43,427 bases of DNA, from the NCBI GenBank assembly GCA_018673255.1, contig JABHDC010000172.1:1-43427 (forward strand), read 5' to 3'. The position numbers and the translations under genes were made by a program. The stretch is from Gemmatimonadota bacterium (GTDB lineage Bacteria; Latescibacterota; UBA2968; UBA8231). The notes beneath the pieces are model-generated. The model worked only from the letters and a program-made list of their open reading frames with translations. It made no database searches and was not told the DNA's origin. This document shows positions 34,678-42,603 of the stretch, in pieces (within the stretch, counting starts at the first letter, position 1; each line of letters begins with the position of its first letter).

Positions 34678-34966
34678 TCGTCGTGGAAGCGGGTGAACGG
34701 GCAGACCGCAGATCGCCGGATACTCCAACTACACCCACCAATATAGGGAAGGCGCGCCGGACGTCCGAGGACACACGAGATCTCGCGATGATTCAGTGGC
34801 GGCAATGAAGGGCCGTGGCCCTGTTCGGTCAAGGGCTCGTCGACCGGACGCCAGTGGCCAATCCGCTCATACCCCAACCAGCTGCTCGCGTTCCGGTCCG
34901 GTCTCCCTCGTCAGGCGCCACTTCCCTCCTCGGGTCCGGGGGCGGCCAGCGTCCGCGGATCATCGA
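34678..34966. other. Intergenic region upstream of the M28-FtsX operon
   Basis: These 289 bases hold no gene I can support. On the minus strand TATATT (34745-34740) is a possible -10 for the M28-FtsX operon, but no good -35 precedes it. A short hairpin (AGGGCC, GT, GGCCCT; 34809-34822) could end the Gx-transporter message, though its tail is only weakly T-rich. Confidence 0.4.
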
Positions 34967-35467
34967 TCACGTCGTCCCGACCCGAAGCCTCTGCACGGCA
35001 AAGTGGGCCACGACCCCCGTCAACCCACCAGACACGATGCCACTCACGACGAACAGAGGAAACAGGCCGAGTAGTCCGGGATGTCCAAGGTAGATCGAGG
35101 CCAGCAGCAGCTGCGTCACCTGATGAGCCCCGGCCCCCAGAATACTCAAGCCCACTGCACTCAACCTGTTGGAGGCCATCCTCCGTCCGCCGGCCATGAG
35201 CAGGAGACTGGCCAGGCCCGCCCCACTTGCCAGGACGAAGCTCGGCCCGGCGAAGGCACCCGTCACAAGGCTTCCCACAAGGATCTTGATAGCCGTCACC
35301 GCGAAGGCGCCCCGAAAGTCGTAGAGCAGCAACGCCATCAGCACAGCCACATTTCCAAGGCCCAGCTTCATCCAGGGAAGCGGGCGGGGTGCAGCGGCCT
35401 CGAACACGAAGAGGATGAGGGCCACGGCACACAACAGAGCCAGTCGTGTGAGATCGCGCGTCGTCAT
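34967..35467 (-). CDS. Gx transporter family protein (heptaprenyl diphosphate synthase component I-like)
   Basis: Membrane protein of 166 residues with five or six helices. It matches the family annotated as Gx transporter or heptaprenyl diphosphate synthase component I, which has an ECF S-component-like fold: MTTRDLTRLALLCAVALIL at the start, then WMKLGLGNVAVLMALLLYD and ILVGSLVTGAFAGPSF. The enzyme name is historical; a vitamin or small-molecule transport role is more likely, but is not proven. I took the ATG at 35467, 16 bases after the NusG-II gene; an in-frame ATG at 35509 would overlap it by 26 bases. The pairing with a NusG-II protein is typical of this family. Confidence 0.82.
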   Translation of the reverse strand: MTTRDLTRLALLCAVALILFVFEAAAPRPLPWMKLGLGNVAVLMALLLYDFRGAFAVTAIKILVGSLVTGAFAGPSFVLASGAGLASLLLMAGGRRMASNRLSAVGLSILGAGAHQVTQLLLASIYLGHPGLLGLFPLFVVSGIVSGGLTGVVAHFAVQRLRVGTT

Positions 35468-35483
35468 GGCCGAGGGTATGCCT

Positions 35484-35891
35484 TCATCGGGTGATTCCGT
35501 CGATGCCATCGGTCCGTCTGCCTACGACCCGTAGAACCAGCCCATTCGGTATACAGGCAGCCAGATCACCCGGCTCCGACAACCATCCACTGCGACGGCA
35601 GACCTGCTGCCGACAGGGGGCCTGAGCGACTCGTGCCCTACCAGCGGTCACTTCGATGAGTGTGGTACCGATCGACCCGTCGACACGCAACTGTCGAGTC
35701 GATTCGCCTGTATTGAGCAACAGCTCCTGCGGCGGTCCTCCTTCGACGCTCACCACGGCGCGCAGTGGCCCATCCGACCCCACAGAGCCTGGAATCAGCC
35801 ATGCCAAGACCGCCAGCAGCAGCCATGTGACTACGACGCCCATGTCTGCGCGAGTCAGAGGAGATGGAGGTTCCAAGAAGGCCGGTTTCAC
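35484..35891 (-). CDS. NusG domain II-containing envelope protein
   Basis: Protein of 135 residues with one N-terminal membrane helix (about 18-35) and a small beta domain outside the membrane. Its signature is the Cys-containing stretch APCRQQVCRRSGW followed by GDLAACIPNGLVLRV, as in the DUF1312/NusG-II family, which has no part in transcription. Three cysteines are kept. Such proteins occur beside Gx-transporter and redox genes, and an extracytoplasmic electron-transfer or cofactor role has been suggested. The start is GTG at 35891; ATG at 35843 would begin at the helix. The divergent promoter at 35892-35920 abuts its start codon. Confidence 0.82.
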   Translation of the reverse strand: MKPAFLEPPSPLTRADMGVVVTWLLLAVLAWLIPGSVGSDGPLRAVVSVEGGPPQELLLNTGESTRQLRVDGSIGTTLIEVTAGRARVAQAPCRQQVCRRSGWLSEPGDLAACIPNGLVLRVVGRRTDGIDGITR

Positions 35892-35920
35892 TTGACACTC
35901 ATTCGGTGCATGGCTAAGAT
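35892..35920 (+). promoter_or_regulatory. Near-consensus sigma-70 promoter
   Basis: A perfect -35 TTGACA (35892-35897), 17-base spacer and -10 TAAGAT (35915-35920) point to the small membrane protein gene at 36057, giving a leader of about 130 bases. A direct repeat ACGTCAT (35928-35934 and 35940-35946) follows the predicted start. Confidence 0.7.
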
Positions 35921-36056
35921 TCGCCCAACGTCATATCAGACGTCATTCTCGTTGAGAGCGTTGAACTAAACATCTCTGTCGTCGGCTCTTGCGAGTCGGA
36001 CCCGATCCCTCGCCAGCGCACCACGTCGGCGGGCAGCAACCTGTTGAAAGGCCTCG

Positions 36057-36371
36057 ATGGTCTGGTGGATTACCACCGTCGTCTGCATCTGCGGTGCCTT
36101 GCTCATCCAGTATTTGTGCTCCAGCAAGATCCTGCGGATGAAACAGGCGATCTCCATTAAGAATATGGCCCTTCGCGATGTACGTGCCGAGGGTGAACGC
36201 CTCGATGAGCAGGAAACCGAGCTGAGCAATCAGCAGACGAGCATGACCCACGGCATCCGCCGCCTCCGTGGCGACATCAAGGCCCTGGCACCCCAGCTCC
36301 GAGAGCGCGAGATCACTGTGCCGGAGCCTGACTTCCCCTTGAGCGAACTGGAAGAGGACCTCGACGAGTAA
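36057..36371 (+). CDS. Small single-pass membrane protein with coiled coil
   Basis: Protein of 104 residues. Residues about 4-22 form one membrane helix (TTVVCICGALLIQYLCSS). The rest is a heptad-rich, charged helix (RDVRAEGERLDEQETELSNQ, then MTHGIRRLRGDIKAL) ending in an acidic tail (SELEEDLDE). I do not recognise a family. The topology recalls FtsB/FtsL- or phage-shock-like bitopic proteins, without any specific match. It has its own near-consensus promoter. The unusual number of Cys in the membrane helix may matter. It is 320 bases upstream of rel, which has a separate candidate promoter. Confidence 0.65.
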   Translation: MVWWITTVVCICGALLIQYLCSSKILRMKQAISIKNMALRDVRAEGERLDEQETELSNQQTSMTHGIRRLRGDIKALAPQLREREITVPEPDFPLSELEEDLDE

Positions 36372-36691
36372 TGTCGCCAGGTTCCACCGGTCCGGCCCAA
36401 TCTGGCCGCATCGCTCGCTGTATCCCTACAAGAAAGATCCCTCCAGGCAGCCCTGCCCCAGCAGCATGTTTCGTGCGCTGGCAAGCATGTATGTGCTCAG
36501 GTTGCCTTCTCGTGACGACCACTTCAGGAACGATCGCGCTTCAGGTGGCCAGGCAGCGCACAGACCCACCAAATACCGGATCCACCTGCCCGGACTCGCT
36601 GTAACCCCATGTACCGTCGATACCTATAGCGGACGGTGTTGTTCTCCGGCTGATTGGTCCAGCGAACCATTCTGAGTATATTCGGACGCAA
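36372..36691. other. Region between the coiled-coil gene and rel
   Basis: No gene is supported in these 320 bases. An open frame of 77 codons starts at 36371, overlapping the previous stop, but its protein has no gene-like composition. Short GC-rich inverted repeats (for example GGCC-6-GGCC near 36394) are weak terminator candidates. The last 40 bases hold a possible rel promoter. Confidence 0.5.
36654..36682 (+). promoter_or_regulatory. Candidate promoter for rel giving a nearly leaderless message
   Basis: TTGGTC (36654-36659), a 17-base spacer and TATATT (36677-36682) predict a start at about 36689, only a few bases before the ATG at 36692 or 36698. No ribosome binding site is seen, which fits a leaderless transcript. 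The -35 is weak. Confidence 0.4.
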
Positions 36692-38941
36692 ATGACCATG
36701 GAACGCCCGATCACATCCCCCCCAGCCAACTCTTCAGTGCCACCGGCCGCCGTTGTGGACGTCAACCGTCTTGATGAGCTGCTGGAGGAGTCGCGAGACC
36801 ACCTGCAGTTGCAGATGCTGCTGATCGAGGTCGCCTCCTGCAATGAGTCCGCCGATTTTGATCTGATCACACGCGCCTATCACTTTGCCGAACATGCCCA
36901 TCACGGGCAAATCCGTCGCTCCGGTGAGCCATTCCTCCAACACTGCGTCGAAGTCGCTCGAATCCTGGCCCAGCTGCGCCTCGACTCCACGACCGTTGCT
37001 GCCGGCCTGCTCCACGATGTTCTCGAAGACACAAACATCGACGCCGAGCGCATGGGGACGGACTTCGGCACCAAGATCGCTGCTCTCATCGATGGCGTCA
37101 CGAAGATCGAGCGTTTCCGCTACGAGAGTCGGGAGGCTCGGCAGGCTGAGACCTATCGGAAAATGCTGTTATCGATGGTCGAGGACATTCGTGTCATCCT
37201 GATCAAGTTCGCCGATCGCCTGCACAATATGCGAACTCTGGATGCACTCGACCTCAACCAGCAGAAGCGGATCGCTCACGAGACGGTCGAAGTGTATGCG
37301 CCTCTCGCGCATCGATTGGGCTTGGCGCGCATCCGTTGGGAACTGGAAGACCGCAGCCTCAAGTATCTCGAACCCGAGACCTACGGGGAAGTGCGGGACA
37401 AGGTGGCCATGAAACGCGATGAGCGCGAAGGCCTCATCGAGGAATTCAAGGCCCCCCTCGTGGAGGAACTTGAGGGCAATGGCATCGAGGCGGAGATCAC
37501 GGGTCGGGCAAAGAACTTCTACAGCATCTTCAACAAGATGCGGTCTCGCAACAAACCTTTCGAAGAGATCTATGATCTGACGGCGGCCCGCATCACCGTG
37601 GACACTGTGCGTGAATGCTACCACACCCTCGGCCTCGTGCACACCCTCTACCGGCCGATCCCGGATCGCTTCAAGGACTACATCGCGACGCCGAAGACAA
37701 ACATGTATCAGTCTCTGCACACGGCTGTCATCGGGCCCCGGGGCATGCCCGTGGAGGTGCAGATCCGGACCTGGGAGATGCATCACACCGCCGAAATTGG
37801 CATCGCAGCGCACTGGCGCTACAAGTCGGGCGAAACCCGACAGAAGGGCGGTGATCTCGATCAACAGATGAACTGGTTGCGGCAGGTCCTCGACTGGCAA
37901 CGGGATGCGACCGACCCGGCCGAGTTCATGGAGAGCCTGAAGATCGAGCTGTTCCAGGATGAGATCTTCGTCTTCACGCCAAAGGGAGATCTGCACCAGC
38001 TGCCAAATGATGCGACACCGCTGGACTTCGCCTTCGCCATCCATACCGACATCGGTTATCACTGCCTGACAGCCAAAGTCAATGGACAGGTCGTGCCCCT
38101 GAGCGCTCAGCTGCAGAGTGGCGATACAGTTCAGATCGTCACCTCGCCGCACCAGAAACCCAACCAGTCATGGCTCGAGGTCGTGCAGACGGCCAAAGCC
38201 CGCCAGGCGGTTCGACGCTGGTTGAAGGAAGAGCAATACGCCCAGAGTGTTCGCCTGGGGCAGGAGATTCTGGAACGCGAGCTCAAGCGATACCACCACA
38301 ATGCCAAGAATGAGGCATTGGAGGCGTTGGCCACCGAACTGGGCCTGGCGGATTCAGAGCACCTCTATGCCGGCATCGGCAGCGGGGATCTTTCCGTCAA
38401 TCGTGTCGTCAATCAACTCGTCCCGGATCGGCCCCAACGACGCGTCCGCCCCACCGTTCGCGACGATCGAGGCATTCGGATCCAGGGCATGGATCACATG
38501 ATGATCCAGTTCGGGAAGTGCTGCACGCCCATCCCCGGCGACCCGATCATCGGCCTCATCACGAGGGGGCGTGGATTGTCCGTCCACCGCACAGACTGCC
38601 CCAACCTCTCTGACCTGGCCGAAGATCCCGAACGGTTGATGACGGTGGAATGGGACATCGAGGACAACAAGGCCTTCACCGTCCAGATGCGGATCCGCGG
38701 CAATGACCGGAAGTATTTCCTCTCCGATATCACCCGAGTGATATCGGATACTGGGGCGAATATCGTCAGTTGTGCGACGAAGACCATCGCACATATCGCC
38801 GAGGAGACCTTCTGGGTCGACGTTCACGACACGCGGCAACTGCACAGCCTGATCAAGCAACTGCAGTCGATCAACGGCGTCATCGAGGTGATACGTGTCG
38901 ACGAGGCGCACGCCATCGACCCGCCAACCCCCGCCTACTAG
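36692..38941 (+). CDS. rel: Bifunctional (p)ppGpp synthetase/hydrolase, RelA/SpoT family
   Basis: Protein of 749 residues, the usual length for a long RSH enzyme. The HD hydrolase domain (about 55-200) keeps HHGQIRRSGEPFLQH and LLHDVLEDT, so hydrolysis of (p)ppGpp should be active. The synthetase domain (about 250-370) has GRAKNFYSIFNKM, RFKDYIATPK, MYQSLHTAV and VEVQIRT. RFKD is the RXKD form typical of bifunctional enzymes, as opposed to the EXDD of synthetase-only RelA. A TGS domain follows (about 425-490), then a conserved Cys-containing region (FGKCCTPIPGD) and a C-terminal ACT domain (about 675-740). It is the only stringent-response enzyme in the window and stands alone. Confidence 0.96.
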   Translation: MTMERPITSPPANSSVPPAAVVDVNRLDELLEESRDHLQLQMLLIEVASCNESADFDLITRAYHFAEHAHHGQIRRSGEPFLQHCVEVARILAQLRLDSTTVAAGLLHDVLEDTNIDAERMGTDFGTKIAALIDGVTKIERFRYESREARQAETYRKMLLSMVEDIRVILIKFADRLHNMRTLDALDLNQQKRIAHETVEVYAPLAHRLGLARIRWELEDRSLKYLEPETYGEVRDKVAMKRDEREGLIEEFKAPLVEELEGNGIEAEITGRAKNFYSIFNKMRSRNKPFEEIYDLTAARITVDTVRECYHTLGLVHTLYRPIPDRFKDYIATPKTNMYQSLHTAVIGPRGMPVEVQIRTWEMHHTAEIGIAAHWRYKSGETRQKGGDLDQQMNWLRQVLDWQRDATDPAEFMESLKIELFQDEIFVFTPKGDLHQLPNDATPLDFAFAIHTDIGYHCLTAKVNGQVVPLSAQLQSGDTVQIVTSPHQKPNQSWLEVVQTAKARQAVRRWLKEEQYAQSVRLGQEILERELKRYHHNAKNEALEALATELGLADSEHLYAGIGSGDLSVNRVVNQLVPDRPQRRVRPTVRDDRGIRIQGMDHMMIQFGKCCTPIPGDPIIGLITRGRGLSVHRTDCPNLSDLAEDPERLMTVEWDIEDNKAFTVQMRIRGNDRKYFLSDITRVISDTGANIVSCATKTIAHIAEETFWVDVHDTRQLHSLIKQLQSINGVIEVIRVDEAHAIDPPTPAY

Positions 38942-39019
38942 TCAGCCAGCATTACCTTCCGGGGTCCTCCCGCGACTCGGTGAGGTCAGCCTCAGCCTGG
39001 GGTCAGTCTCAACTCGATC

Positions 39020-39295
39020 CTAGTCCCAACCCAGGGCCGTGCGGATCTTGGACAGGATCGCTTCTTCATCCGGGTTCACCACCTGGCCGCCACCGTAGTG
39101 CGTCGCCCACCAGTCCTCCGCCCAGGCGTTGAGGATCTGCACCTGGACCCGGCTCAGATCCAGGCTGCCCTCAACATCCATCGCAGCGGTCAGTTTGCGT
39201 CGAACTCGTGCGTCGTCAGGGAAGCTCTGTCTCGACGCGGACCAGCTGAGCAGGAGCCGAATCTCCCGTGCCGTAAGGGGCAGAGACACTTTCAT
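39020..39295 (-). CDS. Small soluble protein of unknown function
   Basis: Protein of 91 residues, largely helical, with no signal peptide. A good ribosome binding site (AGGAGAG, about nine bases before the ATG) supports it as a real gene. The sequence has a Leu-rich N-terminal helix (LTAREIRLLLSW) and a Trp-rich centre (LNAWAEDWWATHYGG) ahead of a C-terminal helix. I do not recognise a family. It is convergent with rel and divergent from hisC, and does not pair with another small gene, which argues against a toxin-antitoxin module. Confidence 0.6.
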   Translation of the reverse strand: MKVSLPLTAREIRLLLSWSASRQSFPDDARVRRKLTAAMDVEGSLDLSRVQVQILNAWAEDWWATHYGGGQVVNPDEEAILSKIRTALGWD

Positions 39296-39466
39296 CTGCT
39301 TGCTCTCCTGAATCGCGGCCAGAACCGTGACCCAGCTTGTGACCAGGTTCGTTTAGGGCCGCGTTGACACTGTTGCCAGTGGCGGGCACTTTTGACCGCC
39401 CTGCAGGAGACGGTGCCCCGAGCGATCTGACCGGGGACGGCCAAACCATAGACGACCGAGTGATCC
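39296..39466. other. Divergent region between small unknown gene and hisC
   Basis: TTGACA (39364-39369) is a consensus -35 pointing at hisC, but no recognisable -10 lies 16-18 bases on. Nothing else is supported here. Confidence 0.3.
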
Positions 39467-40531
39467 ATGCCCACCGCCTTACCCAGTTTCCTCGACCACA
39501 TCGACCGAATGACAGGATACATCCCGGGAGAGCAGCCCCGCCAGGGAGGGTTGGTAAAACTCAACACGAATGAGAACCCCTATCCGCCGTCACCGACCGT
39601 ACTGGATCGACTGCGCCAGGCGGTGACCGAGGATCTGAGGAAATATCCCGACGCCGGCGCAACCGGCATTCGAGATCGTCTCAGCAATCTGTTCGGCGCA
39701 CCGGCCTCACACTTCGTGATCGGCAATGGTTCAGACGAATTACTCAATGTCATCCTCCGCTGCTTTGCCGGTCCCGGTGACACCGTCGTGTATCCAACGC
39801 CGACCTATCCATATTATGATAAGCTCATCCAGTTGCAGGACGCGGTGCCCTGTCCTGTCGATCTCGACGAGGATTTTGCCCTCCAGATCGACGATCTGGT
39901 GCAGCCTGAGGCACGCCTCACACTGCTGGCAAATCCGAATTCGCCCACCGGCCGGGGCCTGCCCAACGACACCGTCGAAGAATTGGCATCTCGAGTGTCG
40001 GGTATTCTCGTCATTGACGAGGCCTACGTCGATTTCTCCCGGCAAGGCGCCCTTGAGATGGTGCAACGGTATCCGCACGTCATCGTCACACGGACCTTGT
40101 CCAAGTCCTTCTCCCTGGCTGGCATCCGCGTCGGATTTGCCTGTGCCGATCCCACGATCGCGGCGGGCATCTGGAAGGTGAAGGAGCACTACAACGTCAG
40201 TACCCTCTCTCAGGTCGCCGCCGAAGCGGCACTCGACGATGTCGACTGGATGCAGAGCCAGGCAGAGCGTGTGATCCAGACGCGTGAGCGTCTCTCGACC
40301 CAGCTGACGAGTCGAGGTTTCTACGTATGGGATTCACAGGCAAATTTCGTCCTCACACGGGTGCCTGGCGGTGATGCGGGTCAACTCTATGAGAATCTGA
40401 GGAAGAATGGCTACCTGGTGCGCTATTTCGGCGCGCAGGCCCGGTTGGCCGACTGCCTGCGCATCTCGATCGGGACCGACGAGGAGATCGATGGGTTGCT
40501 GGAGACGATCGATGCAGTGATCTCGTCGTGA
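39467..40531 (+). CDS. hisC: Histidinol-phosphate aminotransferase
   Basis: PLP-dependent aminotransferase of 354 residues, fold type I. It converts imidazole-acetol phosphate and glutamate to histidinol phosphate. Features are LVKLNTNENPYPPSP near the N terminus, IGNGSDELLN, LLANPNSPTGRGL, the Asp and Tyr of VIDEAYVDF, and the PLP-binding Lys in TRTLSKSFSLAGIRVGF. The C-terminal Arg that binds the substrate carboxylate is in CLRISIGTDEE. HisC and aromatic or cobalamin-route aminotransferases are close relatives, and no other his gene is nearby, so a different substrate remains possible. The ATG at 39467 fits the family N terminus. Confidence 0.88.
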   Translation: MPTALPSFLDHIDRMTGYIPGEQPRQGGLVKLNTNENPYPPSPTVLDRLRQAVTEDLRKYPDAGATGIRDRLSNLFGAPASHFVIGNGSDELLNVILRCFAGPGDTVVYPTPTYPYYDKLIQLQDAVPCPVDLDEDFALQIDDLVQPEARLTLLANPNSPTGRGLPNDTVEELASRVSGILVIDEAYVDFSRQGALEMVQRYPHVIVTRTLSKSFSLAGIRVGFACADPTIAAGIWKVKEHYNVSTLSQVAAEAALDDVDWMQSQAERVIQTRERLSTQLTSRGFYVWDSQANFVLTRVPGGDAGQLYENLRKNGYLVRYFGAQARLADCLRISIGTDEEIDGLLETIDAVISS

Positions 40532-40590
40532 TGGACCGCTGAACGACACCGACCCGCCCATCGGATGGTGCCCGAACCGCTGGTGCCAGA

Positions 40591-41100
40591 CTACCTGGCC
40601 GCGTCCCGCATCCGTTTGAGGACATTGACCTCGGCCACGCCAAGGCCAACCTGGCGGGCGACATCCGTGGTGGACATTCCCTGCTCGAGCAGTTCCCGCG
40701 CCAGACGATAGGCCTCACGACTCCGTTCGGCCATCTCCTCCCACTGCCGTTCGGGAGTGGATTCAGATGACGGTGGAGGTGGCGGCGTTACCGTGCGCTC
40801 GGCGCGACGAATCGGGCGATTCGTGACGGGCCTCCGAGGCGGAGGGACCGATGCCGGGGCATCTCCAAGCGTCGGCCGGGCCATGCCTGGCGTCGCCCGT
40901 TCGATCGTGCGGCAGACACTTGTGAGCCTCTCGGCGACACTCTCCAACCCCTTGTGCTGCTTCTCCAACGCTTCGATCCTGTCATCCAGACGCCGGGTCT
41001 CCTGACGTAGCCAGGTTCGGAACCAGAGTCCCATACCGCCGGCCAGCAGAAGAAACAGCAGATCGATGAATACGAGTTGGAGCGCAGGCGTCTCACTCAT
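40591..41100 (-). CDS. DUF2802-like membrane-anchored coiled-coil protein
   Basis: Protein of 169 residues with one N-terminal membrane helix (about 8-27), a coiled coil (about 30-65, LRQETRRLDDRIEALEKQH) and a Pro-rich linker (TPPPPPSSES). A C-terminal helix-turn-helix-like part reads ELLEQGMSTTDVARQVGLG. This resembles DUF2802 proteins found near flagellar and chemotaxis genes, but the match is from memory of layout. The ATG overlaps the stop of the sensor kinase gene by four bases, so it is the last gene of the HDOD-kinase operon. Its role is unknown; a link between kinase and membrane is a guess. Confidence 0.65.
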   Translation of the reverse strand: MSETPALQLVFIDLLFLLLAGGMGLWFRTWLRQETRRLDDRIEALEKQHKGLESVAERLTSVCRTIERATPGMARPTLGDAPASVPPPRRPVTNRPIRRAERTVTPPPPPSSESTPERQWEEMAERSREAYRLARELLEQGMSTTDVARQVGLGVAEVNVLKRMRDAAR

Positions 41101-42599
41101 TCTGACACGCTCTCCGGGGCCGAGTCTGGGTCCGAGTCTGGGTCCGAGTCTGGGGCTGAGTCTGGAACCGCGCCAGGGACGGGCAATCGAACGATGAAGG
41201 TTGACCCCGTGCCAGGTTCGCTGTCGACGGTGATCGAGCCACCATAGTTCTCCACGATCCGGTAACTGACGGCCAGTCCGAGGCCTGTGCCGCCCTCATC
41301 GGCGCGTGTGGTAAAAAAGGGTTCGAAGATCCGGTCCAGATGCTCCGGCTCAATACCTTCGCCCGTGTCAGCAATACGCGCCTCGAGCCACTGATCTTCC
41401 ACGTGGGCGTCGATCGACAGGTGACCATTGCTGCCCATGGCATTGGCGGCATTCAGTATCAGGTTGATGAAGACCTGTTCGAGTTCACCGACACTCCCCA
41501 CGGCCGAGGGCATGTCTGGTTGAACCTGCACGTCCACCTCGATGAGCTTGCTTTCCATCTGGTGTCGTGTGAGGGCGCAGGCCTGCTGGATTGCCGTCTC
41601 CAGGGCAAAGGGCTGCCCTTCGGCATCGGTTCGGTTGTGCGTGGCGAATCCGAGCAGTGCACGAATAATACGGGAGATCCGCTTCACATTGTTCTCGATC
41701 AGTGCCAGGCCATCCCGCAGACGTTCATCGTCGCCGTGCTTCACGACCATCAACTGCACGCGAGAGAGGATGATCTGCAGCGGATTGTTGACTTCGTGTG
41801 CTACGCCGCCGGCCAATTCGCCGATGGCAGCCTGCTTTGCCGACAACAGCACCTGTCGCTGCGACTCCTTCAACCGTCCGTGGGCACTCTCGAGATCGGT
41901 ATAGAGTCTGGAATTCTCGATTGCAGCCGCCGTCTGATTCGCCAGCACGCCGAGTAACTCGATTTCACCAAGGGTGAAATCATCCTTGGCCCGCGTACAG
42001 TGCAGGGCGAACAGACCAATGTCTTTGCCACGCACAAGCAGTGGAATGAGAACGAAGCAGATGTCGCCGGCACTCTCGATATCATCGAAGACGATGGGTC
42101 GTCTCTCCCGCAGCACCCAGTCGACGATGCCATCATCCCACTGAGAACGCAGACGCTCCTCCAGTTGTTCTCCCTGTCCCCGCAACGCCATCGCATCGAG
42201 GCGGGCACCTTCCCGATCGAGGGCAAAGATCCCTGCCGCGTCGAAATCGACAACACGGGCAGAGAGACGCATCAGTGCATCGAAGGCATCTTCGAGATTG
42301 AGGCTCGTACTGATCGCCTCGGACAGTTCGTGCAGATTGAGCAGTTCGTCCATCGACGCCCGAAGCTGGGCGTAGTCTTTGTGGCCGAGATCCAGACGCT
42401 CCTGGAGGGCACGATTCTCTACCTCCAGGGCCTGGACGCGAACATTCAGTTCGCTGCGGTCCTCGGCCAGAGAATCAAGCAGGAGTGTCAGTTCCCAGGC
42501 TGCTTCCCTGTCACCGCCGGCTTCTCCCAACGCCTGGAGCAACTCCCGCGCACGAACGGCCGGATCGGTCGGCGGAAGCGGATCAGAGGGCGGCGCCAT
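41097..42599 (-). CDS. GAF-domain sensor histidine kinase
   Basis: Soluble kinase of about 500 residues. A short N-terminal coiled coil (about 30-75) leads to a GAF domain (about 85-235, LSEAISTSLNLEDAFDALM). The HisKA domain has the phospho-acceptor His in AHEVNNPLQII (about 265). The ATPase domain keeps NLILNAANAM, DTGEGIEPEHL and GGTGLGLAVSY. The tail is an acidic repeat (SAPDSDPDSDPDSAPES) encoded by a 12-base tandem repeat. No membrane segment is present, so it senses an internal signal. Start is 42599, or 42617 with a 14-base overlap into the HDOD gene. The partner response regulator is not adjacent. Confidence 0.92.
   Translation of the reverse strand: MAPPSDPLPPTDPAVRARELLQALGEAGGDREAAWELTLLLDSLAEDRSELNVRVQALEVENRALQERLDLGHKDYAQLRASMDELLNLHELSEAISTSLNLEDAFDALMRLSARVVDFDAAGIFALDREGARLDAMALRGQGEQLEERLRSQWDDGIVDWVLRERRPIVFDDIESAGDICFVLIPLLVRGKDIGLFALHCTRAKDDFTLGEIELLGVLANQTAAAIENSRLYTDLESAHGRLKESQRQVLLSAKQAAIGELAGGVAHEVNNPLQIILSRVQLMVVKHGDDERLRDGLALIENNVKRISRIIRALLGFATHNRTDAEGQPFALETAIQQACALTRHQMESKLIEVDVQVQPDMPSAVGSVGELEQVFINLILNAANAMGSNGHLSIDAHVEDQWLEARIADTGEGIEPEHLDRIFEPFFTTRADEGGTGLGLAVSYRIVENYGGSITVDSEPGTGSTFIVRLPVPGAVPDSAPDSDPDSDPDSAPESVSE
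41117..41164. repeat. 12-base tandem repeat, four units
   Basis: Four copies of GGTCCGAGTCTG-like units, the middle two identical, lie in the last codons of the sensor kinase gene. They encode the acidic repeat of its tail. Copy-number change would keep the reading frame. Confidence 0.85.
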
Positions 42600-42603
42600 G
42601 GAT

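Noticed and set aside
36371..36604. Open frame of 77 codons overlapping the stop of the coiled-coil gene
   Set aside because: Despite the TAATG junction, the protein is Pro/Ser/Thr/Cys-rich without structure and the region looks non-coding.
36400..36690. Search for a tRNA or small structured RNA before rel
   Set aside because: No T-loop (GTTCRANNC) with matching acceptor stem could be found by eye.
37169..38152. 327-codon open frame antisense to rel
   Set aside because: Shadow of the rel synthetase and TGS domains, with no ribosome binding site or motif.
39020..39295. Toxin-antitoxin module
   Set aside because: Only one small gene is present, with no overlapping partner on the same strand.
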